NCBI RefSeq assembly: GCF_004681965.1 | Contig: NZ_SMLL01000003.1 | Coordinates: forward strand, 1-64,000 | Length of the DNA: 64,000 nucleotides | Origin: Ramlibacter rhizophilus | GTDB taxonomy: Bacteria > Pseudomonadota > Gammaproteobacteria > Burkholderiales > Burkholderiaceae_C | Direction of reading: 5' to 3' | Shown here: positions 53,042-61,742 of the stretch, piece after piece | Layout: each line of letters opens with the position of its first letter | How positions within the stretch are numbered: the stretch's first letter is position 1 | Program-made: the position numbers and the translations under genes | The notes under the pieces: model-generated | Told to the model about the DNA's origin: nothing | Seen by the model: only the letters and a program-made list of their open reading frames with translations | Databases searched by the model: none

Positions 53042-54516
53042 CGGCGCAGCGTCTCTTCGCGCGCCCCGGCGTGGTCCACCACGGGTCGCGGGTAGTCGGT
53101 CCCCAAGGCCAGTCCGGCCGCTTCCAGCTCCAGCGGCGCGGCCTGCCAGGGCGCATGCAGCGCCTTGCCCTGCAGGCCCACGAGATGCGGCAGGTACTGC
53201 AGGATGAAGCGGCCCTGCGGGTCGAAGCGCTCGCTCTGCGTTACCGGGTTGAAGATGCGGAACCACGGCTGCGCGTCGCAGCCGGTGGACGCGGCCCACT
53301 GCCAGCCGCCATTGTTGGCCGCGAGGTCGTAGTCATTGAGCTGCCGCGCGAAGTAGCGCTCGCCCCAGCGCCAGTCGATGCCCAGGTCCTTGGACAGGAA
53401 GCTCGCGGTGACCATGCGCAGGCGGTTGTGCATATAGCCCGTCTCCTTGAGCTGGTGCATGGCGGCGTCCACCAGGGGGTAGCCGGTGCGGCCCTCGCAC
53501 CAGGCGGCAAAGAGCGCCTCGGCCCGCGCGCCGTCCTCGAAGACGATGGCGTCGTACTCGGGGCGGAAGCTGTGGCCGTTGCCCTGCACGTCGGCCACAT
53601 GCGGGAAGTTGGCGAGGATCTGGAAGTAGAAGTCGCGCCAGATCAGCTCGTCCAGCCAGGTGGCTGCGCCGGCGCTGCCGCCGCGCTCGCGCTCCAGGGC
53701 CAGGCGCGCCAGCTCGCGGATGGAGACGGTGCCGAAGCGCAGGTGCACGCTCAGGTAGCTGGGTCCGCGCTGCGCAGGAAAGTCGCGCGCGTCCTGGTAG
53801 CGATCGATGCGGGCGAGGAAGTCCTTCAGCAGCGCCTGCCCGCCCTCGATGCCTGCCGGCAGGGGCAGGTCCGCCAGGTTCGTGCGCTCGAAGCCGAGCT
53901 CCGCCAGGGTGGGGATCGGCTGGCGGTGCGCGGGGGGACGCTCGGCCAGGGCCTGGGCGCGCGGCCGCGTGCGGTGCGGCGCCAGGTCCGCCGCGTCGAG
54001 CTTGGCTCGCCAGGCGCGGCGGTAGGGGCTGTAGACCGAATAGGGCTTGCCGGTTTGCGTGAGCAGTTCGCCGCGCTCGAACACGGTGTGGTCCTTCGCC
54101 GTGTGCAGGGCGATGCCCTGCGCGGCCAGGCGCCGGCGCACGGCGGCGTCGCGCTGCAGCGCCGCCGGCTCGTCGTCGTGGTTGGCGAACACGGCCTGCA
54201 CGCCCAGTTGCGCGGCCAGGCGCGGCACCGCTTCTTCCGCCAGGTCGTGCAGCACGACGAGGCCCGCGGCGGGTGAGCCCGCCATCTCGCGCAAGGCCTC
54301 GTCCAGCGGCACCAGCGACTCGCGGATGAACTCCACGCGGCGGTCCCGCCGGGGCAGGGTGCCCAGGATGGCGCGGTCGAAGACGAAGACGGCATGCACC
54401 TGCCGGCAGGCAGCCAGGCACTGGGCGAAGGCCGCGTTGTCCTCGGGGCGCAGGTCCCGGCGGAACCACATCAGGCCGGCGTCGTAATTCTTGTCGTCGG
54501 CGGGCGTCGGGCTCAT
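53005..54516 (-). CDS. phrB: Deoxyribodipyrimidine photolyase
   Basis: Blue-light FAD enzyme that repairs cyclobutane pyrimidine dimers. 503 residues, start at MSPTPADDKNYDAGLMWFRRDLRPEDN by family comparison; the upstream open frame overlaps yqgE. The N-terminal antenna-binding alpha/beta domain (LMWFRRDLR) is followed by the FAD domain with SYLSVHLRFGTVSIREL, the ELIWRDFYFQI motif, GRTGYPLVDAAM, YMHNRLRMVTASFL and LNDYDLAANNGGWQWAASTG. These match class I CPD photolyases. Convergent with pilL (37-nt overlap) and divergent from yqgE. Confidence 0.95.
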   Translation of the reverse strand: MSPTPADDKNYDAGLMWFRRDLRPEDNAAFAQCLAACRQVHAVFVFDRAILGTLPRRDRRVEFIRESLVPLDEALREMAGSPAAGLVVLHDLAEEAVPRLAAQLGVQAVFANHDDEPAALQRDAAVRRRLAAQGIALHTAKDHTVFERGELLTQTGKPYSVYSPYRRAWRAKLDAADLAPHRTRPRAQALAERPPAHRQPIPTLAELGFERTNLADLPLPAGIEGGQALLKDFLARIDRYQDARDFPAQRGPSYLSVHLRFGTVSIRELARLALERERGGSAGAATWLDELIWRDFYFQILANFPHVADVQGNGHSFRPEYDAIVFEDGARAEALFAAWCEGRTGYPLVDAAMHQLKETGYMHNRLRMVTASFLSKDLGIDWRWGERYFARQLNDYDLAANNGGWQWAASTGCDAQPWFRIFNPVTQSERFDPQGRFILQYLPHLVGLQGKALHAPWQAAPLELEAAGLALGTDYPRPVVDHAGAREETLRRYGAVKERARSA

Positions 54517-54534
54517 GGGTCGGGTGCGCTCTCG

Positions 54535-54540
54535 TAAAAT
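54535..54540 (+). promoter_or_regulatory. Candidate -10 box for a near-leaderless yqgE transcript
   Basis: TAAAAT at 54535-54540, only 7 nt before ATG 54548. Transcription would start at or next to the start codon, and no Shine-Dalgarno is visible. No good -35 was found; the divergent photolyase start is 32 nt from the yqgE ATG. Confidence 0.35.
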
Positions 54541-54547
54541 CGCGATC

Positions 54548-55147
54548 ATGCCCGCCGGTGCCGACCCCATCAATCTGACGCATCATTTCCTGATCGCGAT
54601 GCCCGGCATGGAAGACGAGCGCTTCGCCCGCAGCGTGGTGTACCTGTGCGAGCACAGTGCGCGCGGCGCCCTGGGGATCGTCATCAACAAGCCCAGCGAC
54701 ATCAGCCTCAGGCACCTGTTCGAGAAGGTGGAGTTGCCGCTGGGCCGCGAGGATCTGATGGCCGAGCCGGTGTTCCAGGGCGGCCCCATCGCCACCGAGC
54801 GCGGCTTCGTGCTGCACGAGCCGGTGTTCGCGAACGACAAGCCCAGCGACGAAAGCGTCTACGCCTCCACCATGACCATTCCCGGTGGCTTGGAGATGAC
54901 CACCTCCAAGGACGTGCTCGAAGCCATGGCCACCGGCGCCGGCCCGCGCAAGGTGCTGGTCTCGCTGGGCTACTCGCAGTGGGGCGAGGGTCAGCTCGAA
55001 TCGGAGCTGGCCGAGAACAGCTGGCTCACGGTGGGCGCCGACGCGGCCGTCATCTTCGACACGCCGGTCGAGCAGCGCTACGACAAGGCGCTGCTGCTGC
55101 TGGGCCTGCAAAGCTGGATGCTCTCGCCGGACGCGGGCCACGCATGA
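54548..55147 (+). CDS. yqgE: YqgE/AlgH family protein
   Basis: A 199-residue member of the UPF0301/AlgH family. Typical sequence: NLTHHFLIAMPGMEDERFAR, the GIVINKPSDISLRHLF segment, GGPIATERGFVLH and LVSLGYSQWGEGQLESELAENSW. The molecular function of the family is not established, although it is consistently linked to ruvX/yqgF. The stop overlaps ruvX by 4 nt. It heads the yqgE-ruvX-pyrR-pyrB unit conserved across beta- and gammaproteobacteria. Confidence 0.92.
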   Translation: MPAGADPINLTHHFLIAMPGMEDERFARSVVYLCEHSARGALGIVINKPSDISLRHLFEKVELPLGREDLMAEPVFQGGPIATERGFVLHEPVFANDKPSDESVYASTMTIPGGLEMTTSKDVLEAMATGAGPRKVLVSLGYSQWGEGQLESELAENSWLTVGADAAVIFDTPVEQRYDKALLLLGLQSWMLSPDAGHA

Positions 55148-55557
55148 GCCCGGACCCCGGCGACGTTCCCGCGCACTTCCAGACCTTTCTCGCTTTCGAC
55201 TTCGGCCTGCGCCGCACCGGCGTGGCCAGCGGCAACCGCCTGCTGCGAAGCGCCACGCCCCAGCGCACGATCCGGGCCGAGGGCGCCGCGCGCCTGGCCG
55301 AAGTGCAGGCTCGCGTGCGCGAGTGGCAGCCCGACGCGCTGGTCGTGGGCGTGCCCTTCCACCCCGACGGCGCAAGCCACGAAAATACCGCCCGCGCGCG
55401 CAAGTTCGCCCGCCAGCTGCGGGCGCACCTGGGCCTGCCGGTGTACGAAGTCGATGAGCGCTACAGCACGACCGAAGCGCGGGCCAGCGGGGCGGCCGAT
55501 GCCGACGCCGGCGCCGCCTGCGTGATCCTGGAACAGTTCCTGAGGAGTATCGAATGA
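55144..55557 (+). CDS. ruvX: Putative pre-16S rRNA nuclease/Holliday junction resolvase-like
   Basis: A 137-residue RNase H-fold protein (YqgF). The first acidic residue is in LAFDFGLRRTGVASGN, the Glu in YEVDERYSTTEAR and the last Asp in [16 protein letters not shown]. YqgF takes part in 16S rRNA 5' maturation in E. coli. ATG overlaps yqgE (ATGA), and its own stop overlaps pyrR (ATGA). Confidence 0.94.
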   Translation: MSPDPGDVPAHFQTFLAFDFGLRRTGVASGNRLLRSATPQRTIRAEGAARLAEVQARVREWQPDALVVGVPFHPDGASHENTARARKFARQLRAHLGLPVYEVDERYSTTEARASGAADADAGAACVILEQFLRSIE

Positions 55558-56063
55558 GTGAACCCGGTGCCTTGCTGCTCGACGCGGAGGCCCTGTACGG
55601 CGAGTTGCTGCGTGGCGTGCGTGGGCTGCTCGGCGCCGACACCCGCCTGGTGGGCATCACCTCCGGTGGCGCCTGGCTGGCCGAGCGGCTGCAGCAGGAC
55701 CTGCAGCGGCCCGGCAAGGCCGGCGTGATCTCCTCGGCCATGCACCGCGACGACTTCGCGCGGCGCGGCATGTCCGGTGCGGGGCAGCAGACCCAGCTGC
55801 CCTTCGATGTCAACAATGCCGACATCGTGCTGCTCGACGACGTGCTCTACACCGGCCGCACCCTGCGCGCCGTGCTCAACGAACTCTTCGACTATGGCCG
55901 CCCCGCCAGCGTGAAGCTCGCGGTGCTGGTGGACCGCGGCGGACGCGAGCTTCCGGTGCAGGCGGACCTGGCCGCGGCGCGGGTGACGCTTCCGGCGGCG
56001 CAGTCGCTCGCGCTGGCGCGCGACGCGCAGGGCCGCTTCAGCTTCGCGGTGGAAGGCGCCTGA
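55554..56063 (+). CDS. pyrR: Bifunctional pyr operon regulator/uracil phosphoribosyltransferase
   Basis: A 169-residue PRTase-fold protein. PRPP-binding motif IVLLDDVLYTGRTLRAVLNE (about residues 96-115) and GITSGGAWLAERL near 33-46. In Gram-positives PyrR binds pyr mRNA; in betaproteobacteria regulation by it is less documented and the protein may serve mainly as a uracil PRTase. Directly upstream of pyrB with a 3-nt gap, in one transcript. Confidence 0.92.
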   Translation: MSEPGALLLDAEALYGELLRGVRGLLGADTRLVGITSGGAWLAERLQQDLQRPGKAGVISSAMHRDDFARRGMSGAGQQTQLPFDVNNADIVLLDDVLYTGRTLRAVLNELFDYGRPASVKLAVLVDRGGRELPVQADLAAARVTLPAAQSLALARDAQGRFSFAVEGA

Positions 56064-56066
56064 CGC

Positions 56067-57029
56067 ATGCTCTCCAAGCGAAATCCGCAGCTGAACAAGC
56101 ACGGCGAACTGATCCACCTGCTGTCCACCGAGGGCCTGCCGCGCGAGATCATCACGCAGATCCTCGACACCGCCGCCACCTTCGTGAGCGTAAGCGACCG
56201 CGAGGTCAAGAAGGTGCCGCTGCTTCGCGGCAAGAGCGTCTTCAACCTGTTCTTCGAGAACAGCACCCGCACGCGCACCACCTTCGAGATCGCGGCCACG
56301 CGGCTGTCGGCCGACGTCATCAACCTGGACATCGCGCGCTCCTCGGCCGCCAAGGGCGAGTCGCTGCTGGACACCATCGCCAACCTCTCAGCCATGGCGG
56401 CGGACCTGTTCGTGGTCCGCCACAGCGAGTCGGGCGCGCCCTACCTCATCGCGCAGCACGTGGCGCCGCACGTGCACGTCATCAACGCCGGCGACGGGCG
56501 GCATGCGCACCCCACGCAGGGGCTGCTGGACATGTACACCATCCGCCACTACAAGGGCGACTTCTCCAGGCTCACGGTGGCCATCGTGGGCGACGTGCTG
56601 CACTCGCGCGTGGCCCGCTCGGACATCCACGCGCTCACCACCCTCGGCTGCGCCGAAGTGCGCGTGGTCGGCCCGCGCACCCTGGTGCCCGCCGACATGG
56701 CGCCCATGGGCGTGCGCGTCTTCCACAGCCTGGAGGAGGGCATCCGCGGCTGCGACGTGGTCATCATGCTGCGCCTGCAGAACGAGCGCATGAGCGGCGC
56801 GCTGTTGCCGTCCTCGCAGGAGTTCTTCAAGAGCTTCGGCCTCACGCCCGAGAAGCTGAAGCTCGCCAAGCCCGACGCCATCGTCATGCACCCCGGCCCC
56901 ATCAACCGCGGGGTCGAGATCGATTCGGCCGTGGTCGATGGCAAGCAGAGCGTGATCCTGCCGCAGGTCACCTTCGGCATCGCGGTGCGCATGGCCGTCA
57001 TGAGCATCGTCGCGGGCAACGAATCGTGA
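56067..57029 (+). CDS. pyrB: Aspartate carbamoyltransferase catalytic subunit
   Basis: Catalyses carbamoyl phosphate plus aspartate to carbamoyl aspartate, the committed pyrimidine step. 320 residues. Carbamoyl-phosphate loop [15 protein letters not shown] (about residues 64-78), the 80s-type loop [15 protein letters not shown], and the aspartate-side [11 protein letters not shown] near the C-terminus. No regulatory pyrI is present. The partner is the inactive dihydroorotase-like pyrC' 13 nt downstream, as in Pseudomonas-type class A ATCases. Confidence 0.95.
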   Translation: MLSKRNPQLNKHGELIHLLSTEGLPREIITQILDTAATFVSVSDREVKKVPLLRGKSVFNLFFENSTRTRTTFEIAATRLSADVINLDIARSSAAKGESLLDTIANLSAMAADLFVVRHSESGAPYLIAQHVAPHVHVINAGDGRHAHPTQGLLDMYTIRHYKGDFSRLTVAIVGDVLHSRVARSDIHALTTLGCAEVRVVGPRTLVPADMAPMGVRVFHSLEEGIRGCDVVIMLRLQNERMSGALLPSSQEFFKSFGLTPEKLKLAKPDAIVMHPGPINRGVEIDSAVVDGKQSVILPQVTFGIAVRMAVMSIVAGNES

Positions 57030-57042
57030 GCGCCTTTCCACC

Positions 57043-58347
57043 ATGAAGATCCTGATCCGAAACGGCCGGGTGATCGACCCGGCCAGCAACCGCGACGAGC
57101 TGTGCGACCTGGCGGTGGCGGCCGGCCGCATCGTCGCCATCGGCAGCGCGCCGGCCGGCTTCACGCCCAGTCGCGTGCTCGACGCGAGCGGCTGCGTCGT
57201 CGCCCCCGGCCTGGTGGACCTGGCCGTGCGCCTGCGCGAGCCCGGCCACGAGCACGAGGGCATGCTGGAAAGCGAGATGGCCGCGGCCGTGGCCGGCGGC
57301 ATCACCAGCCTGGTCTGCCCGCCCGACACCGACCCCGTGCTGGACGAGCCGGGGCTGGTGGAGATGCTGCGCATGCGCGCCGAGAAGCTCCACCAGGCAC
57401 GCGTGTTCCCGCTGGGCGCGCTCACGCGTGGCCTGGGCGGCGAAGTGCTCACCGAGATGGCCGAACTCACCGAGGCCGGCTGCGTGGGCTTCAGCCAGGC
57501 CGAGGTGGCGCTGGGCAACACGCAGGTGCTGCAGCGCGCGCTGCAGTACGCCGCCACCTTCGGCTACACGGTCTGGCTGCGGCCGCAGGAGCTGCACCTG
57601 GGCCGCGGCGTGGCCGCCAGCGGGCCGCTGGCCACGCGCCTGGGCCTGGCCGGCGTGCCGGTGGCGGCCGAGACCATCGCCCTGCACACCCTGTTCGAGC
57701 TGATGAAGTCCTCGCGGGCGCGCGTGCACCTGTGCCGCATCAGCAGCGCCGAGGGCCTGGCCCTGGTGCGCGCGGCCAAGGCCCAGGGCCTGCCGGTCAG
57801 CTGCGACGTGAGCATCAATTCGCTGCACCTGACGGACCTGGACATCGGCTTCTTCGACAGCCGCGCCCGCCTGAATCCGCCGCTGCGCCAGCAGCGTGAC
57901 CGCGACGCGCTGCGCGAGGGCCTGGCCGATGGCACGGTGGACGCGCTGGTCTCGGACCACACGCCCGTGGACGAGGACGCCAAGACCCTGCCTTTCGCCG
58001 AGGCCGAGCCCGGCGCCACCGGCCTGGAGCTGCTCCTGAGCCTGGCGCTCCACTGGGGCCAGCACAGCGGGGTGGGGCTCACGCGCTCGCTGGCCGTGGT
58101 CACCAGCGAGGCCGCGCAGGTGCTGGGCGCGTCGCTCGGCACCCTGCAGGCCAGCTGCGGGCAGCTGGTGGCCGGCGGCGTGGCCGACCTGTGCATCTTC
58201 GATGCGTCCGCGCGCTGGACGGTCGGCCCCGAGGCCCTGCGCAGCCAGGGCAAGAACACGCCCTTCGCAGGCTACGAGCTGCCCGGCAAGGTGCGCTGGA
58301 CGCTGGTGGGCGGACAGGTCGCCTACGAAGCGCGCGAGCCGGCCTGA
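57043..58347 (+). CDS. pyrC': Dihydroorotase-like non-catalytic ATCase partner (PyrC')
   Basis: A 434-residue amidohydrolase-fold protein of the type I dihydroorotase family whose metal ligands are lost. The HxH of active enzymes (GLVDxHxHLREPG) reads GLVDLAVRLREPG, so Ala61 and Arg63 replace the histidines. The HH of the later strand (EVTPHHLLLT) is Asn259-Ser260 in SCDVSINSLHLTD. The HCED-like site reads RPQELHL. Only the SDHTP aspartate segment remains. In Pseudomonas the equivalent PyrC' is catalytically dead but needed to assemble the ATCase dodecamer. An active dihydroorotase must be encoded elsewhere. Confidence 0.9.
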   Translation: MKILIRNGRVIDPASNRDELCDLAVAAGRIVAIGSAPAGFTPSRVLDASGCVVAPGLVDLAVRLREPGHEHEGMLESEMAAAVAGGITSLVCPPDTDPVLDEPGLVEMLRMRAEKLHQARVFPLGALTRGLGGEVLTEMAELTEAGCVGFSQAEVALGNTQVLQRALQYAATFGYTVWLRPQELHLGRGVAASGPLATRLGLAGVPVAAETIALHTLFELMKSSRARVHLCRISSAEGLALVRAAKAQGLPVSCDVSINSLHLTDLDIGFFDSRARLNPPLRQQRDRDALREGLADGTVDALVSDHTPVDEDAKTLPFAEAEPGATGLELLLSLALHWGQHSGVGLTRSLAVVTSEAAQVLGASLGTLQASCGQLVAGGVADLCIFDASARWTVGPEALRSQGKNTPFAGYELPGKVRWTLVGGQVAYEAREPA

Positions 58348-58369
58348 TGGCGGCGCGCACCCGCTTCGC

Positions 58370-59107
58370 ATGAGGTCCCTGCGCGCCAGCTGGAAGCTCG
58401 CGCGGGCGCTGGGCATGGTGCTCTCGGGGCTGATGACCCTCGCGTTCGTGTTCCCGCGCCTGTCGGCCGGCGAGCGCGAGGCGCGCGTGCAGGCCTGGGC
58501 CGAGCGCACGCTGCAGGTGCTGGGCGTCGGCCTGGAGGTGCGGGGCGTACCGGCCGCCCAAGGCCCCGTGCTGCTGGTGGCCAACCACATCTCCTGGCTG
58601 GACATCCTGGTACTGCACGCGGCGCGTTACTGCCGCTTCGTCTCCAAGGCCGACGTGCGCCGCTGGCCGCTCATCGGCCGGCTGGCCGAGGGCGCGGGCA
58701 CGCTGTTCATCGAGCGCGAGTCGCGGCGCGACGCGCTGCGGGTGGTGCACCACATGGCCGAGCGCCTGCGCGCCGGCGACGTGCTGGCGGTCTTCCCCGA
58801 GGGCACGACCAGCAACGGCATCGCGCTGCTGCCCTTCCACGCCAACCTGCTGCAGGCCGCCATCAGCGCCGACGTGCCGGCGCAGCCGGTGGCGCTGGTC
58901 TTCCTGGACGCGGCCAGTCGCCAGCCGACCACGCGGGCCTGCTACATCGGCGACGACAGCCTGGTCGGCTCGCTCTGGCGCACCCTGGGCGGGGCCCCCA
59001 TCGTGGCGGTGGTGCACTTCGGCCAGCCGGAGGCGGCGCAGGCGCGGGACAGGCGCCTGTGGGCCGAGCACCTGCGCGAGCGGGTGGATGAACTGCGGCG
59101 GATCTAG
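58370..59107 (+). CDS. plsC: 1-acyl-sn-glycerol-3-phosphate acyltransferase family
   Basis: A 245-residue membrane-associated acyltransferase making phosphatidate from lysophosphatidate, or an ornithine-lipid-type acyltransferase. The NHISWLD block (HX4D, about residues 70-76) is the catalytic motif. Block III is VFPEGTTSNG (about 143-152) and the acceptor block is VPAQPVALVFLD. One N-terminal TM helix (LGMVLSGLMTLAFVFP). Start ATG 58370, 22 nt after pyrC'. The 3' end overlaps the convergent gene by 4 nt. Confidence 0.85.
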   Translation: MRSLRASWKLARALGMVLSGLMTLAFVFPRLSAGEREARVQAWAERTLQVLGVGLEVRGVPAAQGPVLLVANHISWLDILVLHAARYCRFVSKADVRRWPLIGRLAEGAGTLFIERESRRDALRVVHHMAERLRAGDVLAVFPEGTTSNGIALLPFHANLLQAAISADVPAQPVALVFLDAASRQPTTRACYIGDDSLVGSLWRTLGGAPIVAVVHFGQPEAAQARDRRLWAEHLRERVDELRRI

Positions 59108-60471
59108 AGGCGCTCGCGCACCGTGTCCAGCAGGTCCTGCGGGCGCAGCATGGCGTCCCGCACGATGCGCGCGGTCTCGAACTGCTGCAGGACCGGGCGA
59201 AGCCGCGGGCGGCTGGCCAGGCCCTCCCAGAGCGACTGGAGCGGCGCAGGATCGGCGCGTCCTGCGTCGGCATGGCGCAGGGCGAATTCCAGGGTCTCGG
59301 CTTCGCCGAGCAGCAGGGCCCGGGCCGCGGCGCTGAGCGGCGGGGGTTGCGCCTCGGGCGGGGCGTTGCAGCAGTAGACGACGCGCTCGGGCAGGGCGCC
59401 GCCTCGCGGCCGAAGGGCGCGCAGCGCTTCGCCGGGCAGATCGATCGGGCCGTGTTCGCTTGCGAAGCGATAGCGCATGCCGGGCTGCGCCAGCGCGAGG
59501 CGGCGCAGGCCGCTCAGGAGTCGCGGCAGGTCGGGCACCGCGGCCGCGGGCGAGGCTTTCACCTCGCCCAGCAGGGCCACGCGCGCAGCGTCGTGCGCGA
59601 ACACCACGAGTGCGATGTCCCATTCGTCCTTCGCGCCGGACAGCACGCCCGGAAAGCCGGCCGGCAGGCGCAGTCCGCGCACGGCCCGCCAGGTGGTGCC
59701 GGTCGCCGCGTGCCCGTTCAGGACCTCGGCCATCGCATCGAAAACCTCCGCGACCTCGGCCTCGGCCTGGCGCCCCACGCGGGCCGAGGCGCGGCCCTGC
59801 GCCGCCGCGGCGTCAGTGCCGGCGAGCGGCCCGCGCGCGGCGTGCAGCGCCTGGAGGCGCCGCACCGTGGCATGGGCCTGCAGGGCCTGCAGTCGCTCGA
59901 GTCGGGCGAGCGCGGGCGACTGCGCCAGCGCGTCCAGCGCGTGCCGCAGCGGCGGGTCCGCCAGCGGGTGCAGCGCCGCCAGCGCGTCCCGCAGCGCCGC
60001 CCAGTCGCCTGCCCGGGCGCATTGGTGGGCGTGCGCCAGCGCGGTCGCGAGGCCCGTGGCGGCGAGGGCGTCGTGCTTGGCGGGATGGGCGAAGCGGTCC
60101 AGTTCCGTGCGAACGCGGCGCTGGTCGGCGCGCAGCTGCGCGTGCAGCGCCAGGAATTCGTCCAGGACGGGCGCCTGGCGGCGCAGCAGCAGCGCCTGGA
60201 ACGCGGGGTCGCCCCCCACCGGGGCGAGCGCCGTCTCCACCAGCGCCGCCAGCGCGCCGACGAAGAGGGGCGCGGCCCATGCGGGCGCGGGCTGGCTGGC
60301 GGCAAGGCTCGCCCGTTGGATTTCGATGGCCGTCGCCAGGGCCAGGTCGGGAGCGGCCCGGCCGGCGGCCTGCGGGTCGGCCGGCAGGGAGGGCAGGCGC
60401 GTGCGCCGGGGTGCGGCGCGCAGGGCCGCGAGCAGTGCGGCGTCGGGATCGGTCGGCGCGGGCGCAGGCAC
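59104..60471 (-). CDS. Unknown protein with possible PD-(D/E)XK nuclease core
   Basis: A 455-residue cytosolic, Ala/Arg/Leu-rich protein. The first 240 residues are helical with no recognised domain. From about residue 245, SARVGRQAEAEVAEVFDAMA, then D282-E-W-D285 followed by E303-V-K305 (LLGEVKAS), with hydrophobic strands around each, match the order and spacing of a PD-(D/E)XK nuclease fold. GTG 60471 is chosen because it clears the stop of the ABC ATPase by 14 nt; no clear ribosome site is present, so coupling to that gene is likely. No named family recognised, and activity is unproven. Confidence 0.6.
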   Translation of the reverse strand: MPAPAPTDPDAALLAALRAAPRRTRLPSLPADPQAAGRAAPDLALATAIEIQRASLAASQPAPAWAAPLFVGALAALVETALAPVGGDPAFQALLLRRQAPVLDEFLALHAQLRADQRRVRTELDRFAHPAKHDALAATGLATALAHAHQCARAGDWAALRDALAALHPLADPPLRHALDALAQSPALARLERLQALQAHATVRRLQALHAARGPLAGTDAAAAQGRASARVGRQAEAEVAEVFDAMAEVLNGHAATGTTWRAVRGLRLPAGFPGVLSGAKDEWDIALVVFAHDAARVALLGEVKASPAAAVPDLPRLLSGLRRLALAQPGMRYRFASEHGPIDLPGEALRALRPRGGALPERVVYCCNAPPEAQPPPLSAAARALLLGEAETLEFALRHADAGRADPAPLQSLWEGLASRPRLRPVLQQFETARIVRDAMLRPQDLLDTVRERL

Positions 60472-60485
60472 GGCCGGGCAACCGG

Positions 60486-61676
<1,191 letters not shown>

Positions 61677-61687
61677 TCTAGATGCCT

Positions 61688-61706
61688 ACAATTCTCATTT
61701 GCATCC
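61688..61706. promoter_or_regulatory. Candidate Fur box with TACAAT -10 between fbpC and fbpB
   Basis: The reverse strand of this 19-nt stretch reads GGATGCAAATGAGAATTGT, containing AAATGAGAAT as seen in Fur operators. It overlaps a TACAAT -10-like hexamer (61687-61692) directed to the permease. The whole intergenic interval is 66 nt and serves both divergent genes, so one site could control both. Confidence 0.4.
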
Positions 61707-61742
61707 AGCGGGCTCCGTCGGGTCCGTCCTCCACCTCCTTCC

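Noticed and set aside
46955-53299. Open frame of 2114 codons antisense to pilL
   Set aside because: Its length comes from GC-rich codon bias on the opposite strand. The sense frame has a complete PilL domain order with catalytic residues, and the antisense product is His/Arg/Gly-rich without domains.
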